Source: Trichoplax sp. H2
Taxonomy: Eukaryota > Placozoa > Uniplacotomia > Trichoplacea
Assembly: GCA_003344405.1 (NCBI GenBank)
Contig: NOWV01000202.1
Coordinates: 62,001-126,000 of the forward strand
Direction: 5' to 3'
Length of the DNA stretch: 64,000 bases
In this document: positions 1-11,048 of the stretch, one piece after another
Position numbering within the stretch: the stretch's first letter is position 1
Layout of the letters: every line of letters begins with the position of its first letter
Notes under the pieces: generated by a model
Databases searched by the model: none
What the model saw: the letters and a program-made list of their open reading frames with translations, nothing else
What the model was told of the DNA's origin: nothing
Made by a program: the position numbers and the translations under genes

Positions 1-40
1 CAAATTGTTAGTCTGCTCTTAATTAAATTATTAAACAAGA

Positions 41-560
41 TATTCTATCCGACAGAAGAGAAATCATAATATACATGGTATATGTATATTATTTCATTCA
101 TCGTTTATTTGAATTTGAGAGCTATGCAGATGAAGAATTAAACGTTAAACTTCCGGTGTATTACAAATAATAATCATGGCATGTAGTTGAATTAGACGAT
201 GTATCGATGAAGGAAATTTTCAGCCTACTCTCAATCAAGGTCATCTATCCGCTACTGGAGAAATTATAATATGCATGGTATACGTATATGAGCTCATTCA
301 TCATCTATTTGAATTTGAGATTTATAAAATGGAGAATGAAACGTTTAATCGGAATTCTCTATACACTAAGAGTAAAATTAATATCTTGTATTTAAATTAA
401 GATCATATAAGAAAGAAGAAATTAAATTTTCAATCTAATTTTATAGATAATCTATCCAGTTCGAAGCGTATTGTAAATATTATGCATATATACCAGCTTA
501 TTCATCGACCAGCTAAAATCAGACGATAAGCTCATAAGAATACGGGTTAGGAATCAATCC
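41..560. repeat. degenerate ~200-bp tandem repeat, three units
   Basis: Three diverged units begin with a TCTATCC core at about 41, 241 and 448 (spacing about 200 and 207). Each is followed by a variant of AATATACATGGTATATGTATAT and then a TTCATTCATC block, in the same order. The units share order and spacing but differ at many positions, so this is an old tandem or satellite-like array. No coding potential was seen. Confidence 0.7.
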
Positions 561-596
561 TGAAACAAACTTAACCTAGGTGTCAATGAAGAAATG
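433..596 (+). repeat. 164-nt duplicate flanking the gaps, copy 1
   Basis: This stretch, ending immediately at the first N run, is repeated at 984-1147 starting immediately after the second N run. Both are 164 nt and I saw no difference between them. An exact repeat abutting scaffold gaps on both sides usually means overlapping contig ends that were not merged, so it probably does not exist twice in the genome. Confidence 0.85.
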
Positions 597-616
597 NNNN
601 NNNNNNNNNNNNNNNN
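597..616. other. assembly gap (20 N)
   Basis: This run of 20 N is a fixed-size scaffold gap, so its true size is unknown. Confidence 0.99.
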
Positions 617-773
617 AATGGTCTCTAGGTAACACTAGTTGGACTAATTTCACTGATTCGATTAAATCATCAGATACTTTTATGGATTTTCACATTTGTG
701 AAATGCACCGTAGTCTAAGAGATTTAATGTACTTATTGTGTATTAAAATGTTATAAAGAAAGTCTAATAAATC

Positions 774-963
774 GCTGAAATAATAGAGAAAGTATAACGT
801 TATCAAGACTATGAATACGGTTATCCTAGAATGCCATAAATATCTACTGAGTAGCTAAAATAGTAGAGAAAGTATAGCATTATCGATAGCTATACACAAT
901 GTTATCTAGAAAAAATGTAGTCAATAACGTCTAACGAATAGCTGAAATAATAGAGAAACTATA
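774..963 (+). repeat. short tandem repeat, ~80-bp spacing, three copies
   Basis: The block GCTGAAATAATAGAGAAAGT, with small variants, occurs at 774, 853 and 941 inside the small contig between the two gaps. A related block, TAAATAGTAGAGAAAGTAAA, lies near 33285, so the unit may belong to a dispersed repeat. No coding potential was seen. Confidence 0.55.
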
Positions 964-983
964 NNNNNNNNNNNNNNNNNNNN
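964..983. other. assembly gap (20 N)
   Basis: This is a second fixed-size scaffold gap. The 347-nt contig between the two gaps has no similarity that I can see to its neighbours apart from its own short tandem repeat. Confidence 0.99.
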
Positions 984-1147
984 ATCTAATTTTATAGATA
1001 ATCTATCCAGTTCGAAGCGTATTGTAAATATTATGCATATATACCAGCTTATTCATCGACCAGCTAAAATCAGACGATAAGCTCATAAGAATACGGGTTA
1101 GGAATCAATCCTGAAACAAACTTAACCTAGGTGTCAATGAAGAAATG
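984..1147 (+). repeat. 164-nt duplicate flanking the gaps, copy 2
   Basis: Second copy of 433-596. If the two are merged, the contig at 617-963 loses its placement. Confidence 0.85.
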
Positions 1148-3703
1148 ATAATAAACCTCTGCATTTGTCGTCTAGCTGGGTTGGTACGGTACTGATCAAA
1201 ATATTACCCTTTTAATCTGTGCTTCAATAAGATAATCCTCCTATAACGAAAATTATATCGTGTTCGCTATATATATCAGTATTAAGTATTAAATAGACGA
1301 AAAGTTGCAAAATATTTTGAACTGATATCGATCTCAAGCCTTGAACGACGTTGCTACATTACCGACTAAGACAACTAGAAAATATAAGCTGCAGTAGTCA
1401 AAGGGGTAAACTATTTCGACCCATTTTATTCTTGGGAATTAAAAATGGCAACTCAAGAAGTGCGCAATTTCTATATCCATTACCAATAGAATACAGGAAG
1501 AATTGGATCGTAGATAAGATCTAATCCAGCATAAATAATTCAGGAGGAGATTTTACAAACATTGACAGCAAGTGGCCATGGAACACGACACGAAAAGTCA
1601 ATCATTATTGAATCCATGTTTTTTTCTTATTCTAAAAGTATTATGTAAATCTACTGTACCTAAATTAAGGTATTACAACAGTCGATATTTTTATATATTG
1701 TCTCTCCCTCTCGCTCCCACCCCTTGGAGATAAATTACAATTTGACGTAATTTATTGGTAGAAGGCACCAAAAGTAATAATTATTCTTGCTTTAATATTA
1801 CAACTTTATGCAATGGCAGAAACAGGTTCATGCTAATAGCAGAAGAAATCATCCTTTGATCAATCAGTCTAGAATAGTTATTAATCGATTTAAAAGGTTA
1901 CGGGTCCATTCCTATTTACAGTAATACGAGTATATATATACATTTTCCATGTAAGGCATAATCTCTTTGATTCTATATATATAACTTGGACTGTGTCCAA
2001 AGATCAACTTTATTAGGGTAATTGAGTTGAATAACGAAAGAAATTATCCCTGGATAAATCATTTTCGATTAGTTATTGATTGGCATAGATAACCACAGGT
2101 ATATTGCTATTTCTTACAACATCTTCTGTACTGCAATAAGATCGATAGTCATGTAGAATGGGAATCCAGTGGACATCAATTACTTTCCTGTATAATATGA
2201 AAGTTGCCAATAGAAATTTACGTCTAACACTTTGCTTTCGTTAATTAATACAATCGTGTTGTTTTTATTGGACGCTTTTAATTAGGATTCAATGATGGAT
2301 AGAAAGGTCTCAGGTAAAATGAAGAACAATTACTAAAACATTTTTTGAAAAATGAAACGATTCATGAATCGATTGGCCATGAAAGATTTGTCATCATGGA
2401 CTATCCTGGAATAAGATCCAATCCTATCAAGGATCGCGCCATGAAAGAGGTTTCAAACTTTTGTAAATTATTTTCTATCCTGTACGATGTATTGCTGATC
2501 AATCAACAACTCTAGTTAATTTTAAAAGACAGCTCATCAATTAAGGTCAATAAGAGTCAGCCCCATGAATCCAGCAGGAATCAAAATAAAGAACATTCTA
2601 TAATTAGTAGGTGTATACTATGATTTAAAGTAACTAACTATTTTTAAAATAAAGTGAGAATGGAGCTAGCATTTGCGTTTACGTTGAAGGAATTGCATTG
2701 AATGACAAAAACTATTAGCGCTTGACTGATTAATAAAATGTAACGAATTTTATTTTAATCACTTGGAGTGGCTCAATTGATAAGTATGAAACTTGAATGA
2801 AAAGAAGAACATATACCTGAATTGCATTTATCCATAACCCTTACATTACCCTAACTTACGCCAACTACTGTAAAATCTTTTCTGCGTATAATAAATTCTA
2901 CCGTGTTTTTATTATACTTTTACTGCTTATTGCCAATAGACACAATAAATTGGTCTTGAATTAAAGAAAACACTGTATGAGCCTTTTCGGGGTGGACGGA
3001 TGTTCACGACCTGCCAACGAGCAGTTGCTAAACTGTTAAACTAGCCATCATGGGCGTTTTATTAGCGCCTTAATCAAGATTGATGTGGTCAGAAATAGTA
3101 AAATAGCCGATCAATGTCTGCAAGCATAGACTCATAGTTGAATGTATGCGAAGATTTCACTTTTTAAAAAGTATATAGAATGGAATAAAAGATTCATACC
3201 GTACTTATCGCTCAGTATCAATTGATATACAAATAAAGTAGAAACCGTAGTATAATTTGAAATAGTAAAATCAATGAATCGTTTTCGAGAGTTTATTTCT
3301 GCAGTAGCACGCTAACGAATTATTCAATTTCCAAGTCGAAATAGATTCTATAGTTACATATGCTATTTCTGAGATTGTCTAAATGTGGGATCTGCTCAAG
3401 TTCTGATTTTATACATAGTTGGAAAGTTTAACGAGTTTTTCTGCAAATTCAGCATAGAATATTCATAAAATAATAAATAATTAAGAAAAGAATTTGCAAA
3501 TAAATGAAATTTCAGTCATTATACATCAGCTAGATGATGACGGAGTGTCGTCGTTTAAAATCGTAACTGTGAAAGAAATAATATCGATAAATGATAAAGG
3601 ATGTGCTAACGGTGATAGCAGTTAAAATAGGAAATATTCACTCTCTTGTATAGCATCTTCTACCGGTAATTGTAGATTATAGTTCAATTCTTTTCTACAT
3701 TAC
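1148..3703. other. no gene recognised; possible intron of the OSCP1-like gene
   Basis: AT-rich sequence without a convincing exon on either strand. If the OSCP1-like first exon at 3704-3815 belongs to an intact gene, this stretch is its first intron, or part of it. I looked on the minus strand for the next conserved OSCP1 block (the segment around TMFNRKFMEELF in human OSCP1) and did not find it. A slightly GC-richer patch at about 2970-3080 has no sustained open frame. Confidence 0.5.
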
Positions 3704-3815
3704 CTTTCCTTGCTTTCTCTTGTGGTATCGATTGCGCACGTAAGCGTTGATCTAGAATGTACACCATTTCACCGCCAAGGTTGATAAACAGTAGAGGTAA
3801 AGTTTTGAGAGACAT
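3704..3815 (-). CDS. OSCP1: OSCP1 first coding exon (partial gene)
   Basis: The ATG at 3815 opens a 37-codon frame ending at a GTAATG donor (phase 1). Residues 1-17 read MSLKTLPLLFINLGGEM, followed by VYILDQRLRAQSIPQEKARK. This matches the conserved N-terminus of organic solute carrier partner 1 (OSCP1/NOR1), a cytosolic protein linked to transport regulation and, in some work, to cilia. The human counterpart also starts with a short stretch leading into NLGGEMLYILDQRLRAQ. The ATG choice follows from that alignment. Downstream exons should lie at lower coordinates on this strand, but none was found down to position 1. Either the first intron is very long (with unreliable assembly at 597-983), or the rest lies outside the window, or this is an orphaned exon. 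The frame itself is intact and has a usable donor, so I call it coding rather than a relic. Confidence 0.7.
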
Positions 3816-4813
3816 GGTGATAAAAAACAGGATAATAACGGTCTACAATCAGTAGATCGATAGGGCCTAATTGCAGGAAATATGAAAACGTGAATATAAA
3901 GTTAGTCTTTAAATGAGGATACAGTGAATGCTGTAATATAGCAGAAATAACGACTAGCACTAGAAATAGTTTATCAAACAAATTAGTGCTCGATGAGTTC
4001 GAGGTAAACTAAGTCAATGGTTTAATTGATCTACTTGCGATAGCATTGAGAATGCTTCCATTACAGTTCATGTCAATATATTACTTCAAGAAAGAATTGA
4101 AAATTTCAACTCGATTCTTGAACAAAATAAAAATCCATAACCCTTCGAATACTGGCCATACTAAAATTGATGGTATGATAGAAAGTGAGCTACCGTGATT
4201 AATTCTTATTTTTATCGCGTTGAAGCTTTAACTTGTATTTTACAAGAGATTTCAATAATCAAACTTTACTTATACAAGACTTACCTAATGATTGAAAAAG
4301 TAATAGAATAATAATCTATGTTAAGTTGTAAGAGAAATGATGGATGAATGATATCCTTGTTTTATTGGATTGGATAGTAATATTAATATCAATGGCTGGG
4401 TATCTTTTCTTTACTTGGATGACTTCTTAAAATAGTTTCAACTGCAAGGAACACCAATAATTTAAGCTTAATCATCAGGCAATATAAATATATTGGAGAA
4501 TCTTTACTTATAATATCGATTCATCCGTCGTTTTAAAATATAAATATTCAAATTCGAGAACGCTTTAATATGATTAAGGAATATTATTATGAGAAAAAAA
4601 AGTCAATTTACAATAAATTAGCAATATTTACTTCGACTGCCTATCATATAGAGCTAATAAATTGTTTGAAAAGAACGCTTAATCAATATCTTAATTGATT
4701 CAAAACTATCTAAGAAGAAAATATTCTTTCTAAATCAAGTAAATTATACATACATAGCTATCGATCGAGTGCATTGATCTTTTATTTCCCTCCTTCTTTG
4801 GGCTGCTTTTCAG
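3816..4813. other. no gene recognised upstream of the OSCP1 exon
   Basis: AT-rich. It should contain the promoter and 5' leader of the minus-strand OSCP1 exon. A short plus-strand frame follows an ATTACAG acceptor-like site near 4065, but it is only about 37 codons and resembles nothing I know. Confidence 0.4.
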
Positions 4814-5095
4814 CTCAATCGTTCTAGCGTTGACGTATTGTTCATGGGTAAGAGAACAGGCCCTCAGACAAGCTATTTATACAACCAATTGAACCGATTG
4901 GATAGTGGATTTAATAGCAAGCGTTATGGTCTTTATTGCATAGAAATTGCCTATTACTCTGGGATGTATCTGTCAATGGATAGAAAATGGATGATTGCAT
5001 ACTCTATCTACAATCAAGCCAATAATGGCTACAATTGGGTATTAACTCATAATTGCCGATCTATTGTCCGGTCCTGCGCAATCCTTCCACAATAG
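4814..5095 (+). CDS. unidentified exon-like ORF (possible terminal exon)
   Basis: A strong acceptor-like tract (TTATTTCCCTCCTTCTTTGG followed by GCTGCTTTTCAG) ends at 4813. From there a frame stays open for 93 codons to a TAG at 5095. The first ATG in frame is at 4844. The composition looks protein-like: many Tyr, Trp and Cys residues, with segments such as RYGLYCIEIAYYSGMYLSMD and NQANNGYNWVLTHNC. I do not recognise the family. No upstream exon was identified, although the gene would be divergent from OSCP1. It could also be a chance ORF, since the codon usage is not decisive. Confidence 0.3.
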   Translation, partial: LNRSSVDVLFMGKRTGPQTSYLYNQLNRLDSGFNSKRYGLYCIEIAYYSGMYLSMDRKWMIAYSIYNQANNGYNWVLTHNCRSIVRSCAILPQ

Positions 5096-5610
5096 TTAGA
5101 AATACTGTCGGTAAATTCATGTTAGCATGAAATATTTCATGACTGCCCATAACTGACTAAGGCAGAGTCAATAGAAGAAGCCTATCATGACATAAATAAA
5201 CTCGGCAGGTTTGCAAAGAATGGACTTGTACAATAATATACGAAGACGAGCCATTTAAACTTGCTTGATTCGTTGTCAATATCTCTTATACAAATAGAAC
5301 TTATTAGTCTACGATGTTACTATAGCAACTGCAAGCAATGCCTGAGGATAGTGTTCTAGAATGGGCTGAGAAATTCGATTGCTCAATACATTATTCGGTC
5401 CTAGTCATAATTTTGATATAGACCTCGCTGTGGAACCCTATGACAATATATATTACTTTATGTATCTAAAATGATTTTATTTGTATCTGCATAACTATAA
5501 ATAGAAGGACTACGGATAGAGTACTTGTATTGGTCATGTATTGCCTATTTGGACATCAGAGCCAATTCGTCCATTACTGGACGGCAGCGTACACGGCATA
5601 TACATACTTA
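5096..5610. other. no gene recognised
   Basis: AT-rich sequence. A plus-strand open stretch at about 5520-5630 has a protein-like look but no start codon, acceptor or recognisable family. Confidence 0.4.
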
Positions 5611-5972
5611 AAGGTTATGCTATAGAAATTCAACATCGAAGAAAGATACGTAAACAGAGATAAAGCTTCGGGCTGTGTCAGTTAATTGCTATTAAAATGC
5701 AGCATAACAGTAATTTTGTAATTAATTATTAGAGCAGAATCAGCCTCGATCCAATCCTGGTTTAAATGACGCCTTGCCCTGAGGATATCCATTTTAGCCA
5801 ATGTTATGCCATGAAAATTCAGCATTGAAGTGAATATGCATCGACAGAGATAGTACTTCGAGCTGTGTTAGCTGATGTCCATTAAAGTGCTGCATAAAAA
5901 TAATTATTAAAGCAGAATCAGCCTCGATCTAATCCTATTTTAAATGATGTTATGACCTGAGGATATTCTTTA
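5611..5972 (+). repeat. two-copy tandem repeat, ~190-bp unit
   Basis: Copy A is at about 5611-5795 and copy B at about 5801-5972. They share, in order, TTATGC-ATGAAA-like sequence, an ATTCA-CAT-GAAG block, GAGCTGTGTTAG, AGCAGAATCAGCCTCGATC and the end block CCTGAGGATAT. Divergence is visible throughout, with small indels. No open frame spans the unit. Confidence 0.75.
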
Positions 5973-5999
5973 GCAGATTGAGCTGACTAGGGGCATTAT

Positions 6000-6625
6000 G
6001 TGATAAAATATTTAAACATTGTTTTTAGTAATAGATCTTGCCATTAAACTGTTTTCGGATATATCTTTCATTAGGATAAGCCAATTGCATGTATCGCCCG
6101 ATAGAATATTTAGATTTACACGATATTTTTAGTAACAAATCATTTTATTAAATTGTTCTTCGGAATCATTTATTGGAATGAACTAATTGGATGTGTAACT
6201 CGACAAAATATCCAAATGATAGTTTATAGCCATAGATCTTGTGATTTAAGTGTTTATCAGATACAAATTTCTTAGTGTAGGCTGATTGGTTGTAGTACTT
6301 ATTAAAATATTTAGATTTTGACGAAATTTTTAGTTACGGACCTTGTAGATGCGTCGCTCGATAAAATATGAAGATTTGACGATATTTTTTTGTAATAGTT
6401 CTTATTATTAAGCTATTTATCAGATACAGGTTATAGAATGAACTACTAAGATGTAGCTCTGTATAAAAATTCAGATTTAGACGCCACTTTTAGTAATAAA
6501 TCTCTTTATGAAACTACTCATCAGATAAACTGTTTATTAGAATGAGCTAATTCGATGAATTTATCTATGAAATATTCAGATTTAGATATTATTTTTAACA
6601 TTGGGTCTTGTAATTAAGGCCATTT
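6000..6625 (+). repeat. ~100-bp tandem repeat array
   Basis: The block GATAAAATATTTAGATTTAG, followed by ATTTTTAGTAATAGATCTTG, recurs with variations. Starts are near 6002, 6101, 6203, 6301, 6359, 6460 and 6567. The period is about 100 bp, with one shortened unit at 6301-6359. The units are strongly diverged and non-coding. The array follows the ~190-bp repeat directly, so the whole 5.6-6.6 kb block is repetitive. Confidence 0.75.
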
Positions 6626-8580
6626 AAATATGTTAAAGAATGTTTCGTGTATACGTATTTCTATAGCTGCAATAATATAATTATAGCCAATAGAATTCAG
6701 GAAGAGTGTGCAGCAAGGCCATAGTTTGTGCATGTATTTAATAAAAACAAACAGGTCAAATAATTGAGGGCGGTGTAAAAGAAAACATTTGAGCTACATC
6801 ATAAAAATTTTAGCATTGATTTTGATGTGTATAAACTGGTGTATTACTATATTAAATAGGTATCACTTGATGCCGATTTTAGATCTTTCAAACATAAAAA
6901 ATTAATAATTTTAGTTTAGCTTGACTTTAATCCTCTTTAAGAAATTTGTTTTTACTGAATAAATAGGTATACTAAATATAATACATCATTGCTGGCAATG
7001 ATATAGAGTATTTCAAGTCAAAATAGAGGTAATGATAGCTACTCATAAAGTTTAAGAGTATTTACCTTAGGTTACAGTAGTATCGCCATCAATTGACCCG
7101 TGGTATTTTATAGAAATCTTATTTATGCTATTGCTTACTAAGTACTTTTTAAATTTGTTGATTAATCTCTTCATTAACGTGCACAGCGTCGTATATTGAA
7201 TTGGTGTTAAGAAAAGTCATATTCAAATTTTTTACTTCGCCAGAATTCAATTGATTCACAGAAGTTCGATACTAATATATAAGTCAATATACGATGACAA
7301 ATTAACTATTTTAGTTCTATATAATTTAACTTAGTCAAAACCTATTTCATTTACTATAAAGTAATCATGTTTCTGTATGAACAACAGCAAACGTTTCTAT
7401 CCTTGGAAAGGCTACTAGAAGTCAATAAACTGCACCATAGAATACTAGTGCTGACGGCAAGGACCATTGTACGTAAATGTTGATCTGTTATTCTGTTATA
7501 TTCGATAAATTGACGATGAGTAAATTAGAGCAGTGCCAATTGTAATCGTACGAGCGTTTAATTCTATCAAGTAACAGTATGAGCACCTTCTGAGTTGTTC
7601 GTTAGTCTAGGTTACAAGGCACGTAGATCAGTTACGGTACCGATATCTTGATTTAAGAACCCAATGGATTCTAGTCTTAACAAAATTAGAGAAAGAAAGA
7701 CAATATCCCAGATATTACTGGAAGTATAAGCATCTTGTTTCCTACTTTACAAACGGAACTAATCAGTTGGTTAAACTTCATCTATTTTATGATATACGAG
7801 TATTTCCTAAGAAATATAGCATAATGGCATCAGGTTCCATGTCTAAATGAAATTGGTTGACTTCAGCATATCATACCTAGAAATTTTTCTTTATTATTTA
7901 GATACATAAATCTTGAATAAAGCATACGATGAAATTTATAAAACTTTTAAAGCAGTAGTTTACAGTGAGCAATTGTCTCCGTATCAGGAAAAAGTCTTCA
8001 TGCAAGCTATTACATGCTAAGCCATATCGTAACACTGATTCTCTAAATCCTAAGCAACACAGTGAGGATATAAAATTATGAGATGTTTACATTAATGTTT
8101 ACGTATACAAATAATACTTTAAATAGCAAATTTTGATAATACAGTAAAATAAGCAAGCACTAAGCATAGTACCCTGATATTAACAATAATAGCGGCCAAT
8201 TTTACGCTATTCGCCATCACTGATCATTACCATGCATTTAAATATTTTTACCTAGAAGTTGGATACTTAAATTATTAAATTGGTAAGAATTTTAAGAGAT
8301 GAGGAATACTTATTTTTCCTAATAGAAATTAAAATATAATGCTAAACTTCAATTTATGATACGTAATACGTATATCACGAATAGAAGAATTAAGCGATAG
8401 TCACGTTTATGAGTCAGCAACAGTTCTGCCATAACCTTAACTTCAGTCAGTAATTAAGGAAAAACACTATACAAATATTAAGATGATAATATAAACATTT
8501 CCAGCGTCATTTCTTTCTTATAGTTAGTTTCCAGATTCTCAACGCAACAGCTAAATGGTGGAAAAGTTACTAGTTGATAA
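6626..8580. other. intergenic, no confirmed gene
   Basis: AT-rich. The only point of note is a 38-codon plus-strand ORF from the ATG at 7367, with a GTACGTAAAT donor-like sequence near its end (see findings). This is the region downstream of the MGME1 3' end. Confidence 0.4.
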
Positions 8581-8586
8581 TTTATT
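8581..8586 (-). terminator. candidate polyadenylation signal overlapping the MGME1 stop
   Basis: On the minus strand the last sense codon and stop read CAA TAA, followed by A. AATAAA therefore overlaps the stop codon by three bases. No other AATAAA lies close downstream, so the 3' UTR could be very short. This is inference from motif position only. Confidence 0.35.
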
Positions 8587-10433
8587 GCAGTTTTGGTCTT
8601 CTACGCGGCTTTGAAACTCGAAATCGCTCTTTGATCTTAGCCTTATTTTCATCCAGTTTGCCTTGAAGTATTCTTATTTCTGATAGCAATTGCGATGACG
8701 AATTTGTTTCTTGCACGCGGTCTCCAGAACCTGATAAATCCATCACTTTGATTTCGATTTTATTTTCTTTAAGCGCTTTCCGATGCCAATAATTATCAGA
8801 AAAATAATTAACCCTATCATTAGATAACTGCTTTAACTGACAATTGAGTTTATACATCTGTAATCGGATTAGCCAGTGTTCCCAAATTAGTTGACAATCA
8901 TCTGCTGTAATGCGGATCACTGTTGCAGGCTGACCATCGTTGTAAACAATAACGATAGCTACTGAATCGACCTAAACACAGAATTTGCTATGTTAGTACA
9001 TTTACTTAGGTATTTGTAAGACTCAAATTATTCACTTATTAAAATTTAGACGTTAATTATCCTACAATAAGATTACTAAAAATCTTACAAGTTGCTCATT
9101 ATATTGGGCATTTGACAACCAATTTGTAACTATCGAGAGCGAATGAGCCATACTGTAGATACTAGCATGTATTCGAAAAGTATTTTAAGTTTACCTGAAA
9201 AGGGTAATTAAAGTCTTGGTTTATGGCACCTGCATATGCAACTGCTTGGTATGGATAATCATAACAATCGAAAATGGAAAGTTTAGGGTTCTTAGATGTT
9301 TTCCAATCGAAAACGCATGTTTCACCTCTATCAATAACATACAGTTGTAACCAGTGGAATAGAACTTAATATTAATTTCAATAGCTTTATTTATGTAGTT
9401 GTAATCATGAACACCAAGCAAGACGTGCTATTTTTATTATTCACGTTACCTAAATTGTGCTACAGCGTCCACCGTACCCGCATAACCTAGATTACTATGC
9501 CAAACACAACTTTCCAAGGCGTGGACTTGTGTGACTTCATCGAGTACATGAGATACACTATGCCAGTATTCTGTTGTCTTAAAATAGTCTATCAACTCTT
9601 TATCACTCAGGTAATCTCTGATTAACTAGATAGACAAATGAAAGAACTAAAATTAACACCATAGTCGTGTATGTACTAATTGTACTTGCTTAACTATTTA
9701 AACCCAAATTATGCAAACAGATCTATAACGATTGTAAATAATTTAGTTTTTAGTATTTTACTTCATGTAATGAGTGGCCACGTTTACGAATTAGATCAAC
9801 GTATTTTCGAAGTTCATTTTTTCCTAATGACTGGACTAGCTTCTCTTGTTCAGGTGTTAATTCTGCAGGCAAGCCTTGTTCTCCCATCTCATTCTCCAAG
9901 ACATCCAAACGCGTTGTTGTTAATAGGTGAGTTTGCTCAACAAGCTCAGCCCAATTACTACCTCCGTACTCCTTATCTTTCAACTTATCAAGCTTAGCAG
10001 TAGCCACCTTTTCTTCTTCGTCTACCGAGACATTAGTTGTTGTAGATGTCTTATGATACTCCAAATGACCTAATTGCAACTGTGCTTTCTGCTTCCATTT
10101 TTGTATTCGTATATAATCACCATACGACATGGAATTTTTTAAGATTGTTGTCACACTTGCTAGCTTATTCTCCTCATCGGTATACGTAACGTCTCCATTA
10201 TGACTCTTTTGCTTTGGTAAGGTGATACAGATAGGACGGGTAAACTGTAAGGGATCATCAATATTACTCTGCTCAACTTTGCTATTAGGCTTGAAAGGAT
10301 ATTGAATCTTAGGGACTGTGCAATAGCGAATATTACATATCCATGATAGTATAATCTTTGGGCTAGAATAATTTTTGATCCGATGATACAGCTTACTTGT
10401 TGCAAGATTGTGAGATAATGTAAGTAACATCAT
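8582..10433 (-). CDS. MGME1: mitochondrial genome maintenance exonuclease 1
   Basis: Four exons: 10433-9762, 9625-9450, 9327-9195 and 8971-8582, all with GT-AG introns (phases 0, 2, 0), giving 456 residues. MGME1 is the mitochondrial single-strand DNA exonuclease of the PD-(D/E)XK superfamily that trims DNA flaps during mtDNA replication. Visible support: a basic N-terminus free of acidic residues for about 40 positions (matrix targeting); the block SVTTILKNSM and WKQKAQLQLG near residues 90-115; HE at 223-224 across the first splice; ALES with E262; GTVDAVAQF with D277; and the catalytic core VFDWKTSKNPK with D290 and K292. VAYAGAINQD and IVIVYNDGQPA follow. Human MGME1 is 344 residues. This protein has extra sequence before the HE motif and a basic C-terminal tail about 70 residues longer, both unexplained. 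The start is the first of two adjacent ATGs; none lies upstream in frame nearby. Confidence 0.92.
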
Positions 10434-10797
10434 GGCAAGGTGATGATTATTGTAGTATAATGGATGGACTTGATTGTAAATTATACCTAGCAGATGCTTT
10501 GCAAGCTACAGCTTTATTTCCGTGTCATCAATAGTTAACATGGAGGATAGTTGATGTGGTTGAAGGACAGTTGGATTATGTGCATTAATTGCAATCAATT
10601 TTCTGCCGATCAGCGCGGGATAGAAATTGTCACGCATTCTTTTAATGCCTAATTAATAATCCCTGTACTCTATATTTAGTATAGACTCAATAAGGCAAGA
10701 GACCGTAGTATGAGTAGTACGAATTACGATACTGTACTTACTATGCTGTACTATGCTAATGAGGTCATGGAGACTGCACAATAGAGCTAACCATCTA
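10434..10797. other. MGME1 upstream region
   Basis: Non-coding. It should contain the MGME1 5' leader and promoter. Several GTAC-containing words (for example near 10712-10755) resemble the motif that forms the array at 16.7 kb, but only sparsely. Confidence 0.4.
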
Positions 10798-10931
10798 AAT
10801 TAGTATTTTTGGTTCACTTAGCTGAAACTGGATTTGTCGTATTTACCTTTTTCTTTTTTAACTAGACATATTCTTAACGGCATAATACACCAGTAGGACA
10901 GTTTCAGCCAAGTGTACCAAAAATATTAATT
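10798..10931. mobile_element. foldback/MITE-like element, 33-bp inverted ends
   Basis: The left arm at 10798-10830 (starting AATTAGTATTTTTGGTTCAC) and the reverse complement of 10899-10931 (starting AATTAATATTTTTGGTACAC) agree over 33 positions with four mismatches. A ~68-nt non-coding centre separates them. Size and structure fit a small non-autonomous inverted-repeat element. A clear target-site duplication was not resolved because the ends are A/T-only. Confidence 0.6.
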
Positions 10932-11048
10932 CAGTTCGATGGATCTACACTACTGTACAACGCTGTTCATAACTAGGCCTACTGCGTGAGAAGATAGTAT
11001 TAGCAACTTTTACTTGTTTTTTTTAATCGTTGGATATATACAGGAACA

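Noticed and set aside
2970-3080. GC-richer patch that might be an OSCP1 exon
   Set aside because: Minus-strand frames there are short and do not match OSCP1 or any family I know.
9680-9997. Plus-strand frame opposite MGME1 exon 1
   Set aside because: It is antisense to a well-supported exon carrying conserved residues, with no independent support.
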